From NCBI RefSeq assembly GCF_004011835.1, contig NZ_RKLN01000002.1, positions 663,469-727,468 of the forward strand: a DNA stretch of 64,000 bases, given 5' to 3'. Source of the DNA: Rhodococcus spongiicola. Lineage in GTDB: Bacteria > Actinomycetota > Actinomycetes > Mycobacteriales > Mycobacteriaceae. The notes under the pieces were generated by a model. The model was not told where the DNA came from, made no database searches, and worked only from the letters and a program-made list of their open reading frames with translations. Both the position numbers and the translations under genes were made by a program. Positions 34,152 to 44,182 of the stretch are shown here, piece after piece (within the stretch, counting starts at the first letter, position 1; every line of letters starts with the position of its first letter).

Positions 34152-35128
34152 CGGTCAGCCAATCTCGCCTCGGACTCGGTGAGCTGAGCGACCGGCGCAG
34201 CGGACTTCCCACGCCACTTCCGACGGGTCGGCAGCTGGAAGTCGTCGCCACCGTCTGTTTTCGCGGAATTCTCCATGGCCACTGTGCCATTCTCCGTGGC
34301 CTCTGTATCGGCATGGTCCGGGGCCATCGCAGACGAGTCCGCTGCTGAGTCAGTTGCTGGGGGCGGTGCGGCCGCCGCCGCGGTGGTTGCCCGCGCCTTT
34401 CGGCGCTCCCGCAGCTCGGCGCGGATGAAGTAGGCCAGGCCCAGCGGTGCCATGATCCCGAACGCGAGCCACTGCAGGCCGTACGACAGGTACGGTCCCG
34501 CGTCGAGTTGCGGCAGAGGGATCGTGCCCAGCCCGCCCGGCTGGCCGTCGTCCAGTTGCAGGTATCCGCTGACGAGGTCGGTACCGATGAACTGGCCGAT
34601 CTGATCGGAGTCGATGTAGTACACCTGCCTGGTCCCGGACTCGGTGATCGGATCCTTGCCGGGAACCGTGCCCTCGGACATACGGATCCGGCCCTCGAGG
34701 GTCACCTGGCCGTCCGGGGGCGCGGGGATAGGCGGGGGCTGGGAGCCCTCGGCCGGGCGCACATAGCCGCGGTTGACGAGCATGGTCTGCCCGTCGGTCA
34801 AGCGCAGCGGCGTCAGCACCTCGAATGCCGGCTTCTCCTCGATCGAACGTAGCCGCACGAGCAGGTCGCTGTCGGGGATGTACGTACCCGTTGCGGTGAC
34901 CTTGCGCCACTCGTCACCCGGCGTCGGGCCCGTCCCGCTGACCAGCGAGTCGATCGGGACAGCGTCGGCGTCGATGGACTGTTCGAGCAGGCTGTTGCGC
35001 TCGGACGTCTGGGTGTTCTTGCCTAGCTGCCACGGCGCCAGCACCGTGAAGCACATGAAGGCGAAACCGGCCACGACGGCTGCCAACGCGAGCCAGCCCG
35101 GCCGCAATAGAAACTTCAGCCTTCCCAC
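34133..35128 (-). CDS. SURF1-family cytochrome oxidase assembly protein
   Basis: A 331-residue protein with membrane segments near residues 10-30 (LALAAVVAGFAFMCFTVLA) and 215-240 (LSYGLQWLAFGIMAPLGLAY). Between them is the SURF1 domain: APWQLGKNTQTSERN, VTATGTYIPDSDLLVRLR, TMLVNRGYVRPAEG. The cytoplasmic tail is Ala/Thr-rich and then basic. It assists assembly of the haem-copper oxidase. GTG at 35128 follows GGAG. Order SURF1-ptpA-HAD is as in M. tuberculosis Rv2235-Rv2232. Confidence 0.88.
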   Translation of the reverse strand: MGRLKFLLRPGWLALAAVVAGFAFMCFTVLAPWQLGKNTQTSERNSLLEQSIDADAVPIDSLVSGTGPTPGDEWRKVTATGTYIPDSDLLVRLRSIEEKPAFEVLTPLRLTDGQTMLVNRGYVRPAEGSQPPPIPAPPDGQVTLEGRIRMSEGTVPGKDPITESGTRQVYYIDSDQIGQFIGTDLVSGYLQLDDGQPGGLGTIPLPQLDAGPYLSYGLQWLAFGIMAPLGLAYFIRAELRERRKARATTAAAAAPPPATDSAADSSAMAPDHADTEATENGTVAMENSAKTDGGDDFQLPTRRKWRGKSAAPVAQLTESEARLADRYGKRR

Positions 35129-35156
35129 GGCTCCTACCGTACTGGCTGGCGGCAGA

Positions 35157-35618
35157 TCAGTTCTGCCGCACCCAGGCAAGCAGGCCGGGCACCGCGGCCT
35201 CGATCTGATCGCGGACGAGTTCGAAATCGGCCATGTCGCCGTAGTAGGGATCCGGGACCGAGTCTCCGTCCGCCCCTGGGTCGAAGCTACGCAGCAGCCG
35301 ACATCGGTCGCTGGGTACGCCTAGCTGGGCCAGGATCCGGTCGTGGCCGCGATCGAGAGGAACGACCAGGTCAGCAGACAGATGATCGTCGCCGACTTGC
35401 GCGGCGCGGTGTCCGATCGAGTAGCCGGCGGCCTCGAGCACTCGGTCGGTCCGCGGGTCTGCGCCGGCACCGACGTGATAGCCGTGGGTGCCGGCACTGG
35501 TGACCCGAACCTGATCGCCCAGGCCCTCGCGAGACACATGGTCGGCGAAGATCCGCTCCGCCATCGGCGAGCGGCAGATGTTTCCGGTGCACACGAATGT
35601 GATGTGAATCGCCGTCAT
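35157..35618 (-). CDS. ptpA: Low-molecular-weight protein tyrosine phosphatase
   Basis: A 153-residue phosphatase. The P-loop VCTGNICRSPMAE holds Cys10 and Arg16; the general acid is in VPDPYYGD. It matches mycobacterial PtpA. It is one base downstream of the HAD gene and 28 bases upstream of the SURF1 gene, within one transcript. In M. tuberculosis PtpA is phosphorylated by the neighbouring PtkA; the same pair is present here. Confidence 0.92.
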   Translation of the reverse strand: MTAIHITFVCTGNICRSPMAERIFADHVSREGLGDQVRVTSAGTHGYHVGAGADPRTDRVLEAAGYSIGHRAAQVGDDHLSADLVVPLDRGHDRILAQLGVPSDRCRLLRSFDPGADGDSVPDPYYGDMADFELVRDQIEAAVPGLLAWVRQN

Positions 35619-35619
35619 G

Positions 35620-36321
35620 TCAGCCCGCCTGCATGAGAATTCTTCCCAGGTCCGCCACGGTCGGCGCGGACCAACGGGCTTCGCGTGCCTCCTCCGCGGA
35701 GCCGTAGCCCCACTCGACGAACACAGTCGGGATGCCCCAGCGCGCCGCGCCGAGGACGTCGTGCTCCCGGTCGCCGATCATCACGACATCAGCAGCTGTG
35801 CCACCGGTCGCCGGTACCCCGAGCCCGCGGAGCACGTGCGCAATGACATCGGCCTTGGCGCGTCGCGAACCGTCGGCGGTGGCCCCGCCGATCACCTCGA
35901 AGTAGGGGGCGAGACCGAAGTGTTCGAGGATGCGGATCGCGAACTTCTCAGTCTTCGACGTCGCGACGGCGAGCGTGACGCCGGCAGCTTGTACCGTCGC
36001 CAACATCGGCTCGATGCCGTTGTAGACCTCGTTCTCGGACCAGCCGACCGCGTCGTACCGCTCTAAGTACGCGGCCAGCGCCGCCGCCGTGCCCTTCTCG
36101 TCCAACCCCATCGCACGCATCGAGTCCAAGAGTGGCGGACCAATGACCGTCGCCAGCATCTCGGCGGTGGGTTCCGGGCCGCCGACGGCAGCGAGGGCGT
36201 GTCGGAAGCCGTTGTGGATGCCGAGCGCGGAGTCTGTGAGGGTGCCGTCCAGGTCGAACAGCATCACCGGGGCCAGGGGGTCCGACGAGGAGGATGAGAA
36301 GGATGCCGCGGGGGATGTCAC
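35620..36321 (-). CDS. HAD-family hydrolase, PtkA orthologue
   Basis: A 233-residue HAD protein. MLFDLDGTLTDSALGI is motif I, VATSKTEKFA motif II, and VVMIGDREHDVLGA motif IV; the cap domain is alpha-helical, as in phosphoglycolate phosphatases. M. tuberculosis PtkA (Rv2232) from the same locus is described as a tyrosine kinase with a HAD fold, so the activity could be kinase or phosphatase. The first 17 residues are a Ser-rich tail. GTG at 36321. Divergent from cobC. Confidence 0.85.
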   Translation of the reverse strand: MTSPAASFSSSSSDPLAPVMLFDLDGTLTDSALGIHNGFRHALAAVGGPEPTAEMLATVIGPPLLDSMRAMGLDEKGTAAALAAYLERYDAVGWSENEVYNGIEPMLATVQAAGVTLAVATSKTEKFAIRILEHFGLAPYFEVIGGATADGSRRAKADVIAHVLRGLGVPATGGTAADVVMIGDREHDVLGAARWGIPTVFVEWGYGSAEEAREARWSAPTVADLGRILMQAG

Positions 36322-36407
36322 CGCTCTATTGTGCTGTCACCATTCGGACCACCGGCGCCGGGGACGCGTCCCGGCATTCACCTGCGCGCACCGTAGGCTC
36401 GACGGCT

Positions 36408-37466
36408 ATGGAATCCGGATCGGGATCGACGGCGGACGCCCTTGCGCGCTTGCGGCACCACGGTGACGCCGAGGTCGCTCCCGGTCTGCTCGATTTCGCG
36501 GTCAATGTGCAGGGTGACGGACCGCCGGAGTGGTTGCGGCGCAGGCTCGCCGACGCCGTCGCGGGCCTGGGCCCCTATCCCAGCGCCGACGCCGGCAGGC
36601 GAGCGCGGGAGCAGGTCGCTGTCCGTCACGGCAGGACACCTGCGGAGGTGTTACCGCTCGCCGGAGGCGCCGAGGGGTTCGCGATGCTGCCCCGACTCGG
36701 TGTGCGTGAGGCCGCGTTGATTCATCCGTCGTTCACCGAGCCGGAATTGGCACTACGGGAAGCTGGGGTCGCGGTGACGCGCGTGACGCTCGACGCGCCG
36801 TTCCGTCTCGACCCGTCCGCGGTACCCGACTCCGCCGACCTCGTCGTGCTCGGCAACCCAACCAACCCGACCTCGGTGCTGCACCCGGTCGCCGACGTGC
36901 TCGCGCTGCGGCGGCCGGGCCGCATCCTGGTGGTCGACGAGGCGTTCATGGATGCGGTGCCCGGGGAGACCGAATCGGTCGCGGGTCGCTCGCTGCCCGA
37001 CGTGCTGGTGCTGCGGAGTCTGACGAAGACGTGGGCGCTCGCTGGCCTCCGGTGCGGGTACGCCCTCGGGCATCCCGACCTCCTGGAACGGCTGGTGCGG
37101 GGCCGGGCGCACTGGCCGGTCGGGAGCCTGCAACTCGAGGCGATCACCGCCTGTAGCGAGCCCGCGGCGGTGGCTGAGGCGCAGGAGAAGGCGCGGCGGG
37201 TCGGCACGGATCGCGCCGTCGCAGTCGCGTTGCTGCGTGAAGCTGGGATCGAGGTCCGCACACCCGCCGCGGCGCCGTTCCTGCTGTTGCGGCTGCCGGA
37301 CGGGGAACGCATGCGGGCTCACCTGCGTTGGCGGGGCATCGCGGTGCGCCGCTGCGATACCTTTCCGGGCTTGGGCCCCGACTTCCTGCGAATCGCGGTC
37401 CGGCCGCGAACACTGACCGAGCAGTTGATCGAAGCTATGCGCGAGCTGACGAGGGAGATGCTGTGA
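36408..37466 (+). CDS. cobC: CobC-type pyridoxal-phosphate aminotransferase/decarboxylase
   Basis: A 352-residue fold-type I PLP enzyme. [31 protein letters not shown] and [20 protein letters not shown] (PLP Lys in SLTKTW) are the class-I aminotransferase motifs. It matches the cobalamin-locus enzyme (Rv2231c) thought to decarboxylate threonine phosphate to aminopropanol phosphate, the substrate of CobD. ATG at 36408. Its TGA overlaps the next GTG (GTGA). Confidence 0.85.
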   Translation: MESGSGSTADALARLRHHGDAEVAPGLLDFAVNVQGDGPPEWLRRRLADAVAGLGPYPSADAGRRAREQVAVRHGRTPAEVLPLAGGAEGFAMLPRLGVREAALIHPSFTEPELALREAGVAVTRVTLDAPFRLDPSAVPDSADLVVLGNPTNPTSVLHPVADVLALRRPGRILVVDEAFMDAVPGETESVAGRSLPDVLVLRSLTKTWALAGLRCGYALGHPDLLERLVRGRAHWPVGSLQLEAITACSEPAAVAEAQEKARRVGTDRAVAVALLREAGIEVRTPAAAPFLLLRLPDGERMRAHLRWRGIAVRRCDTFPGLGPDFLRIAVRPRTLTEQLIEAMRELTREML

Positions 37467-38635
37467 CCCCGACCCCGGCGACCCCGACCCCGACCCCGAC
37501 CCCGCCGACCCCGACACTGGCAGACGTGATCGGGGTCCTCGATGCGGCGTACCCACCGGCGTTGGCCGAGCCGTGGGATTCGGTCGGCCTGGTGGCCGGC
37601 GACCCCGCGGACGAGGTCCGCGAGGTCGTGGTTGCGGTCGACGCGACCGCCGCTGTCGTCGACGAGGCGCTCGATTCGGGTGCGCAACTGCTGGTGGTGC
37701 ATCACCCGCTGCTGCTGCGTGGCGTCGACACTGTGGGCGCCCACACCCCCAAGGGGGCACTGCTGCACCGCCTGATCCGCGGCGGCTGCGCGCTGTTCAC
37801 CGCCCACACCAACGCCGACCGTGCCGACCCAGGTGTGTCCGATGCGCTCGCCGGGGCACTCGGCTTGGTCGACACCCGCCCGCTCGTCCCGATTCCGGGC
37901 GTGGTGACCGACAAGTGGGTGGTGATGGTGCCGTCCCCAGAAACCACCCGGGTGCGTGCGGCGCTGTTCGACGCCGGCGCCGGTCAACTCGGCCACTATT
38001 GCGAGTGCAGTTGGAAGGTGACCAGTGAGGGGCAGTTCCGTCCGCTGGCCGGTGCGAGTCCGGCGAGGGGCACCGTGGGTGATCTCGAGGTGGTCGTCGA
38101 GGACCGGGTCGAGGTGATCGCGCCGCGCTCGGCGCGGTCGTCGATTCTGCGGGCGCTGCTCGCCGCACACCCGTACGAGGAGCCGGCGTTCGACGTGTTC
38201 GAGACCGCCGATCTTCCCGGTCGCCGCGGGCTCGGGCGCATCGGCGAGCTGCCGCACCCCCAGACTCTGCAGGAGTTCACCGCGCGGGTCGCGGCGGCGC
38301 TGCCTCGAACGGAATGGGGTGTGCGGGCGGCCGGGGATCCCGAACGGAACATCCGCACGGTCGCGGTGTGTGGCGGGTCCGGGGACTCGCTCCTCGACAC
38401 CGTCACCAAGCTCCGCGCCGACGTCTACGTCACAGCCGACCTGCGGCACCACCCGGCGGACGAGCACCTGCGCAAGGGAGGTCCCGCGCTCGTCGACGTC
38501 GCGCACTGGGCCAGCGAGCAGCCGTGGTGCGCGCAGGCGAAGGACGTGCTCGACGCCCGGTTCGCGGACGTTGACGGTTGGGATGTGCATGTCACGGGTT
38601 TACGGACCGATCCGTGGACCGTTGCCTGTTACTGA
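37463..38635 (+). CDS. NIF3/YqfO-like dinuclear metal-binding protein
   Basis: A 390-residue protein. After a Pro/Thr-repeat N-terminus (about 17 residues of TP dipeptides) come [28 protein letters not shown] and [14 protein letters not shown], the metal-binding motifs of the NIF3 family, with the PII-like insertion between ([15 protein letters not shown]). Orthologue of Rv2230c. Function is unsettled in the family; GTP cyclohydrolase-like or metal-related roles have been proposed. The start GTG overlaps the cobC stop. Confidence 0.88.
   Translation: MTPTPATPTPTPTPPTPTLADVIGVLDAAYPPALAEPWDSVGLVAGDPADEVREVVVAVDATAAVVDEALDSGAQLLVVHHPLLLRGVDTVGAHTPKGALLHRLIRGGCALFTAHTNADRADPGVSDALAGALGLVDTRPLVPIPGVVTDKWVVMVPSPETTRVRAALFDAGAGQLGHYCECSWKVTSEGQFRPLAGASPARGTVGDLEVVVEDRVEVIAPRSARSSILRALLAAHPYEEPAFDVFETADLPGRRGLGRIGELPHPQTLQEFTARVAAALPRTEWGVRAAGDPERNIRTVAVCGGSGDSLLDTVTKLRADVYVTADLRHHPADEHLRKGGPALVDVAHWASEQPWCAQAKDVLDARFADVDGWDVHVTGLRTDPWTVACY
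37466..37520. repeat. ACCCCG/GACCCC hexamer tract at the start of the NIF3 gene
   Basis: An almost pure run of ACCCCG-type hexamers encodes Thr-Pro repeats just after the start codon. Slippage in units of six would keep the frame. Confidence 0.75.
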
Positions 38636-38788
38636 CGGGGCGGCCGATGTGGTCGGTAGAGGGTGTTTTCGGGGGTACGGTTGACTTCTGATCTCGGGTC
38701 GCTCGAGCACCATGAAGGCCCGAACACCCTGAAATACCAGAACACCGCAGAACCAGAACACCGCAGAACACAGCAGGAGCTTCCACGC

Positions 38789-39526
38789 GTGAACGTCGAC
38801 CCCACAGTGCAGTCCAAGCTTCTTCAGCTCGCCGGTGCGGACACCGAGCTGGCACAGCTCGCGCACCGTCGCTCGACCCTGCCCGAGCAGGCGGAGGTGG
38901 AACGGCTCGAGGCCGAGCGACTCTCTCGGAAGGACGCGGCGGTGGCCGTGGAGATCGTGCTCGATGACCTGGATCGCGACATCAAGAAGCTCGAGGGTGA
39001 GGTGGACGCCGTCCGTCAGCGTGAGGCGCGTGACCGCAAACTGCTCGAGGGCGGCACGCTGGCCCCGAAGCAGCTGTCGGAGTTGCAGCACGAACTCGGC
39101 AGCCTCGAGCGACGCCAGAGTGTGCTCGAGGACGAGTTGCTAGAGGTAATGGAACGGCGGGAGGCGTCGCAGGCCGACCACGATCACGCCGGCGCCCGAC
39201 TGACAAAGGCTGAGGACGAGTTGATCGACGCCGAGCGCCGTCGAGACGACGCGGTCGCCGACCTCGAGAGCGCATGCCAGCGGTCCGAGGCCGACCGTAC
39301 GGCCCTGGTCGGGCAGATCCCCGCGGACCTTTTGGCGATCTACGAGAAGCAGCTCGAGCGGCGAGGTGTCGGGGCGGCACTGTTGCAGGCACGGCGTTGT
39401 GGCGCGTGCCGGATCGAGATCGACCGCGGCGAGATCGCGCGCATCGCCGCGACACCCGCGGACGTCGTGGTCCGCTGCCCCGAGTGCGGCGCAATCATGG
39501 TGCGAACCAAGGAGTCTGGTCTGTGA
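38789..39526 (+). CDS. Coiled-coil zinc-ribbon protein (DUF164/CT398-like)
   Basis: A 245-residue protein. Residues about 10-180 form a long heptad coiled coil (LEAERLSRKDAAVAVEIVLD, LSELQHELGSLERRQ). The C-terminus holds a zinc ribbon with CGAC and CPEC pairs. Orthologue of Rv2229c. GTG at 38789 after CAGGAGC. Probably a nucleic-acid or protein adaptor. Its TGA overlaps the GTG of the RNase H gene, so the two are co-translated. Confidence 0.88.
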   Translation: MNVDPTVQSKLLQLAGADTELAQLAHRRSTLPEQAEVERLEAERLSRKDAAVAVEIVLDDLDRDIKKLEGEVDAVRQREARDRKLLEGGTLAPKQLSELQHELGSLERRQSVLEDELLEVMERREASQADHDHAGARLTKAEDELIDAERRRDDAVADLESACQRSEADRTALVGQIPADLLAIYEKQLERRGVGAALLQARRCGACRIEIDRGEIARIAATPADVVVRCPECGAIMVRTKESGL

Positions 39527-40641
39527 CCCATGAACGAGTCGTGGTCGAGGCCGACGGCGGTTCGCGGGGCAATCCGGGCCCGGCGGGCTACGGTGCGGTG
39601 GTCTTCGACGCCGACCATCGCCGTGTCCTCGCCGAACGCCGCGAGTTCCTCGGTGTGGCCACCAACAACGTCGCCGAGTACCGGGGGCTGATCGCGGGTC
39701 TGACCGCCGCTCGCGACCTTGGAGCGCACGAGGTGGACGTGCGGATGGACTCGAAGCTCGTCGTCGAGCAGATGTCGGGGCGGTGGAAGGTCAAGCACTC
39801 CGACATGATTCCGCTGGCACAGCGGGCAGGGGAGTTGGCCGGATCGTTTGCGCGGGTGACCTACACGTGGATCCCGCGCAGCGAGAACCCCCACGCCGAC
39901 CGTCTCGCAAACGAGGCGATGGACGGTGCGGACTCGATCACGTCGGGTTTCGCGGCTGAGGACGGAACCGAAGAAACCCCGGCCCCACAGCCCGCCTCCA
40001 CTTCGGCTGCGGGCTGGACGGGTACGGTGGGCGCCCCGACCCGCATGCTTCTGCTGCGTCACGGCCAAACCGAACTCTCGGTCGAGCGCCGCTACTCAGG
40101 TCGAGGCAACCCGCCGCTCACAGCCCAGGGTCGTTCCCAGGCGCTGGCGGTCGCCGAGCGGGTTACGGCAACGGGCGCGATCGCGGCCGTCGTGTCGTCG
40201 CCGCTGGGACGGGCGCGAGAAACCGCCGAGGCGGCGGCCCGCGCGCTCGCGTTGCCGGTCACGGTCCACGACGGGCTGGCGGAGACGGACTTCGGTAAGT
40301 GGGAGGGCCTGACGTTCGGCGAGGCGGCCCAGCGCGACCCCGAGCTGCATCGACGGTGGCTGTCGGATACTGCAGTGCGGCCTCCCGGGGGAGAGAGCTT
40401 CGACGAGGTCCGGGCACGGATCGAATCCGTCCGCGATGACCTGACCGCCGCGTACACGGGGTCCAACATCCTGGTCGTGACTCACGTGACACCGATCAAG
40501 ACGCTGCTCCAGCTGGCACTCGGTGTGGGGCCGTCGCTGCTGTATCGCCTGCACCTGGATCCCGCGTCGCTCAGCATCGCCGAGTTCTATCCAGACGGCG
40601 GCTCGTCGGTGCGGCTGGTCAACGATACGTCGCACTTGTAG
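39523..40641 (+). CDS. Bifunctional RNase H / acid phosphatase
   Basis: A 372-residue fusion. Residues 1-135 are RNase HI: VEADGGSRGNPGPAGYGAVV (first Asp), VAEYRGLIAGL (Glu), RMDSKLVVEQM (Asp), ENPHADRLANEAM (last Asp). After a Pro/Ala/Ser linker, residues about 170-372 form a phosphoglycerate-mutase-type phosphatase with MLLLRHGQTELS and VVTHVTPIK. It matches M. tuberculosis Rv2228c, where the phosphatase part has cobalamin-phosphate (CobC) activity. Start GTGA overlap with the zinc-ribbon gene. Confidence 0.92.
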   Translation: MTHERVVVEADGGSRGNPGPAGYGAVVFDADHRRVLAERREFLGVATNNVAEYRGLIAGLTAARDLGAHEVDVRMDSKLVVEQMSGRWKVKHSDMIPLAQRAGELAGSFARVTYTWIPRSENPHADRLANEAMDGADSITSGFAAEDGTEETPAPQPASTSAAGWTGTVGAPTRMLLLRHGQTELSVERRYSGRGNPPLTAQGRSQALAVAERVTATGAIAAVVSSPLGRARETAEAAARALALPVTVHDGLAETDFGKWEGLTFGEAAQRDPELHRRWLSDTAVRPPGGESFDEVRARIESVRDDLTAAYTGSNILVVTHVTPIKTLLQLALGVGPSLLYRLHLDPASLSIAEFYPDGGSSVRLVNDTSHL

Positions 40642-41074
40642 GGCCGTCGTCCCGCCGAGGTAGCCCGACACCGAGGAATACCAGCGCGACCCCACCGACG
40701 ATATGGAGCCAGCTCGACGCACGGTCGATCGGCATGAAGTTCGATGCGCTGTCGGCGTCGATGACCAGCCCGAAGACGCCCAGAAGAACGGCCAGCAGAC
40801 CGGCGCCGATGAGGAATATCTCGGCTGAGGCCAGCGTGCGCGACATGGCGAGTCCCACGATCCCGGCCGTGATGCGCGCGACGTTGGTCAGGACCGACAC
40901 ATCCATCCATCCGAACAGTTCGGCCTCGGTTCCGGGTCCTGCCCAGGCGATGCCGTCCAGTTCGGAGGTGAGGCCGGGGACGAAACCGAGAAACCCGATC
41001 AACAGAATTGCGGCCGCGACGGCGGTCGTTACAAGTTGCGTTGTGGTCCGGGCGAGGCCCTCGGGCCGGTCCAT
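40619..41074 (-). CDS. DUF4383 four-helix membrane protein
   Basis: A 151-residue protein with four hydrophobic segments (VTTAVAAAILLIGFLGFVP, ITAGIVGLAMS, IFLIGAGLLAVLLGVFGLV, LHIVGGVALVFLGVGLP) and the WLHIVGG element of DUF4383. Integral membrane protein, function unknown. It converges with the RNase H gene and overlaps its 3' end by 23 bases. Confidence 0.8.
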   Translation of the reverse strand: MDRPEGLARTTTQLVTTAVAAAILLIGFLGFVPGLTSELDGIAWAGPGTEAELFGWMDVSVLTNVARITAGIVGLAMSRTLASAEIFLIGAGLLAVLLGVFGLVIDADSASNFMPIDRASSWLHIVGGVALVFLGVGLPRRDDGPTSATYR

Positions 41075-41443
41075 CGTCCCACCTCCGGTGCCGCACGCTG
41101 AGTGCCCACGCTGTCTGGTGGCTGGGTACCCATTCTTCGCCGATTCAGCACGTGAGGTTTCAGATTGGCCGCCCGGTCGACGTCAGGCGTAGCCTGGTTG
41201 GTTGTGAACGCCCTGTTGACCTGTCGCCGCTACGTCGACAACTGTCTACAGGCCAGCGCGGTCTGTCACGTTTGACGCCCCGACCTCTGGTGTCCGGGGC
41301 GCGGCCCTGAATGTTCGAGCCCTGAATGTTTGGCCCGGAATCTTCGAGTTCGTAATTCTCGAGTATTCCTCGCGCCCATCTCACGCCCGTGCGCGTAGTT
41401 CGTCGTGTACCGACTTCTCCACACCTCTACCCGAAAGGCCCCC
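41075..41443. other. Intergenic region between DUF4383 and the symporter gene
   Basis: 369 bases with no supported gene. It holds a 12-bp direct repeat GCCCTGAATGTT (41304-41315 and 41319-41330) and AT-rich sequence near 41340-41370 that may be part of a promoter for the symporter gene. Confidence 0.4.
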
Positions 41444-42847
41444 ATGTCGGCCGCCACCTTCGATGCGCCCCGGCGTGTCCTGCCCAAGTGGGCAAAGTCC
41501 TTCGGTCCGCAGATCGTCGCCGGTCTGATCCTCGGTGTCATCCTCGGTCTGGTGGCCCGGTCGATGCCCGACGCTGCGGACGGCAATGAGAATTGGCTCA
41601 TCGGAACCGTCGCGACGATCGGCTCCAGCTACGTCTCGCTGCTTACCGTCGCGGTGATCCCGCTGATCTTCACCGCTGTCGTCAGTTCCATCGCGAACCT
41701 ACGCAACGTCGCCAATGCGGCGCGTCTGGCGGTCCAGACACTCTTGTGGTTCGCGATCACCGCCTTCATCGCCGTGCTTGTCGGCATCACGATCGGCCTG
41801 ATCACCCAGCCCGGTGCCCACACCACGGTCGACGCAACGAACGCGACAGAGCCCAGCAGTTCCGGATCGTGGTGGGCATTCCTCACCGGGCTCGTGCCGC
41901 AGAACTTCCTCGGCCTCGGGGCGCAGACGGAGGTCTCCGGTGACAGTGTCTCGTCGTTGACGGCGACCACGTCGCTGAGCTTCAACGTGCTGCAGTTGCT
42001 CGTGGTGGCGATCGCGATCGGTATCGCTGCGCTCAAGGTAGGGGAGAAGGCAGAGCCCTTCCTGAACTTCAACGCAGCGCTTCTCGCGATCGTCCAGAAG
42101 GTGCTGTGGTGGATCATCCGCCTGGCTCCGATCGGCACTGCGGCTTTGATCGCCAGGGCCGTCGCCACCTATGGCTGGGATGCCATCGGCCAGCTCGGTG
42201 TATTCACCGTCGCCGTGTACCTCGGTCTCGCCGTAATCTTCCTCTTGGTGTACCCGATTCTGGTTCGTGCGCACGGACTTTCGGTGAAGAGCTTCTACTC
42301 CGGGGTGTGGCCGGCAACGCAACTCGGCTTCGTCTCCCGCTCCTCGATCGGCACCTTGCCGCTGACCGAACGGGTCACCGAACGGAACCTCGGTGTGCCA
42401 CGCGAGTACGCGTCGTTCGCGGTGCCACTAGGAGCGACGACCAAGATGGACGGCTGCGCCGCGGTGTATCCCGCGATCGCGGCGATCTTCGTCGCCGAGT
42501 TCTACGGTGTGCCCCTGGGTCTGACCGACTACCTGCTGATCATCGTGGTATCAGTCATCGGATCGGCCGCGACGGCCGGCACCACCGGCGCGACGGTGAT
42601 GCTCACCTTGACCCTGTCCACCCTCGGCCTGCCGCTCGCCGGTGTCGGTCTGCTGCTCGCCGTGGAGCCGATCGTCGACATGGGCCGCACCGCCGTCAAC
42701 GTCACCGGGCAGGCGCTCGTGCCGACCATCGTGGCCAAGCGGGAGAAGATCCTCGACGAGTCGCTCTACAACGCTCCCCGGAAGGGCGACCCGTTCGCCG
42801 ACGAGGCGCTCGAGCCGGTCCCGGTCCCGGCCCCAGCCACCGTGTGA
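41444..42847 (+). CDS. Dicarboxylate/glutamate:cation symporter (DAACS/SLC1 family)
   Basis: A 467-residue membrane transporter with about eight hydrophobic segments. FVSRSSIGTLPLTERVTERN (HP1 serine-rich loop), ASFAVPLGATTKMDGCAAVY (TM7 with NMDGT-like KMDGC) and GLLLAVEPIVDMGRTAVNVTG (TM8, substrate-binding Asp/Arg/Asn) are diagnostic of SLC1-type symporters. It would import C4-dicarboxylates or acidic amino acids. The usual NMDGT is KMDGC, so substrate could differ. ATG at 41444 with a GAAAGG element upstream. Confidence 0.88.
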   Translation: MSAATFDAPRRVLPKWAKSFGPQIVAGLILGVILGLVARSMPDAADGNENWLIGTVATIGSSYVSLLTVAVIPLIFTAVVSSIANLRNVANAARLAVQTLLWFAITAFIAVLVGITIGLITQPGAHTTVDATNATEPSSSGSWWAFLTGLVPQNFLGLGAQTEVSGDSVSSLTATTSLSFNVLQLLVVAIAIGIAALKVGEKAEPFLNFNAALLAIVQKVLWWIIRLAPIGTAALIARAVATYGWDAIGQLGVFTVAVYLGLAVIFLLVYPILVRAHGLSVKSFYSGVWPATQLGFVSRSSIGTLPLTERVTERNLGVPREYASFAVPLGATTKMDGCAAVYPAIAAIFVAEFYGVPLGLTDYLLIIVVSVIGSAATAGTTGATVMLTLTLSTLGLPLAGVGLLLAVEPIVDMGRTAVNVTGQALVPTIVAKREKILDESLYNAPRKGDPFADEALEPVPVPAPATV

Positions 42848-42871
42848 CAGCCACAGCGTGACAGCCACAGC
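42844..42871. repeat. 14-bp tandem repeat at the symporter stop
   Basis: GTGACAGCCACAGC occurs twice head to tail, overlapping the stop codon, in the short gap between convergent genes. Confidence 0.8.
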
Positions 42872-42878
42872 CTGACCG

Positions 42879-44159
42879 TCACAGGACGAGCCACAGCGTC
42901 GTCGTCGCCGCGATGATGGCCAGCGGGGTGGTTGCCAGCCCGAGCCTGGTGAACGTGCCGAGCTCCGGGCGGCATCCACCGTCAGTAGCGACACGCCGCC
43001 ACAGCATCATCGCGAGCGACCCGATGTAGGTGAGGTTCGGTCCGAGATTGACCCCGATAAGTAGGGCCAGCACCAGGCCGGTCGGCGCGCCGGACCCGAG
43101 CGCTGCCAGCAGCAGCAGGGTCGCGGGGAGGTTATTGAGCAGGTTCGCCGCGACCGCCGCAATCCCGGCTGTCAAGAGCATGCCGAGCAGGCTCGCCTCG
43201 GTGGGAAGCCGGTCACCGAGCCAATCACCCACCGGACCGGCCGAAATACCGGCCACCACGACGCCCAGGGCGAGCACGAACGCGCAGAACCACAGGTCTG
43301 CGGCGAAGACGATGCGACGCGGCGTCGTGAGGCCATCACGCAGCGCCGGCACCGCCAGCACCGCGGCACCTGCGGCCGCGATCCAGACCGGAGCGATCCC
43401 GACGAGGCCGCCGAGTGCGAACCCGACCAGCGTGGCCGCCAGAACCGAGAGCGCCAGGACCGGCGCCGGCTGAACCGGTGTCTCGGAAAGCGGTGTTTCG
43501 GAATGTGGTACTTCGGGCGGCGGTGTGTCGGAAGGAACGGGTTCGGTGACTGGATCGGCCAGATCACGGCGGAAGAACACCAGGAAGACCGCGAGTTCGA
43601 TCGCCACGGTGACCAGCCACGGCAGCGCCATTACCGCCGTGAAGTGGATGAACGTGAGCCCAGTCGCGGAGAAGGCGATGAGATTCGTCAAATTCGACAC
43701 CGGCAGGAGCGTCGATGCCGAATTCGACAGGTGCGCGGTTGCGTATGCGTGCGGCCGCACCTGCATCCGCAGCGCCCGAGCCGCGCGGATGACGACTGGC
43801 GTCAGCAGCACCACCGTCGCATCGAGGCTCAGAACCGCGGTGGTGACAGCGGCGACGGCGAACACGAGCGTGAGCAGTCGGCGCGGATCGCCGCCTCCAC
43901 TCCGGGTGAGCACGGACGCGACCCAGCTGAACACACCCAACGCGTCGATGAAATGAGCCAGCACCAGGATCGCAGCCAGGAATCCGACGGTGGGCGCCAA
44001 TTCGGTGATCTCGTCCCATGCCTGCCCGGGTGTCACCACGCCGAGCGCGAGCGCGATCGCGGCGGCGGGACCGGCGACCACGATCTCCGGCAGGCCGTGC
44101 GGTCGCACGATTGCGAAGACCAACACGGCGGCCACCAGCGTCACCGCGACAACCGTCAC
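42879..44159 (-). CDS. ArsB/NhaD-superfamily (ion transporter) permease
   Basis: A 426-residue membrane protein with about eleven hydrophobic segments in two repeats, split by a hydrophilic loop rich in Pro/Glu/Thr (residues 200-230). ATVVLLTPVVIRAARAL, SNSASTLLPVSNLTNLIAFS and ANLLNNLPATLLLLAALGSG are the conserved half-helix motifs of the ArsB/CitM superfamily. Such permeases export arsenite or exchange Na+ or organic anions. No arsR or arsC is nearby, so the substrate is open. GTG at 44159. Confidence 0.8.
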   Translation of the reverse strand: MTVVAVTLVAAVLVFAIVRPHGLPEIVVAGPAAAIALALGVVTPGQAWDEITELAPTVGFLAAILVLAHFIDALGVFSWVASVLTRSGGGDPRRLLTLVFAVAAVTTAVLSLDATVVLLTPVVIRAARALRMQVRPHAYATAHLSNSASTLLPVSNLTNLIAFSATGLTFIHFTAVMALPWLVTVAIELAVFLVFFRRDLADPVTEPVPSDTPPPEVPHSETPLSETPVQPAPVLALSVLAATLVGFALGGLVGIAPVWIAAAGAAVLAVPALRDGLTTPRRIVFAADLWFCAFVLALGVVVAGISAGPVGDWLGDRLPTEASLLGMLLTAGIAAVAANLLNNLPATLLLLAALGSGAPTGLVLALLIGVNLGPNLTYIGSLAMMLWRRVATDGGCRPELGTFTRLGLATTPLAIIAATTTLWLVL

Positions 44160-44182
44160 CGCCGAATGATGCCACGCCGCGT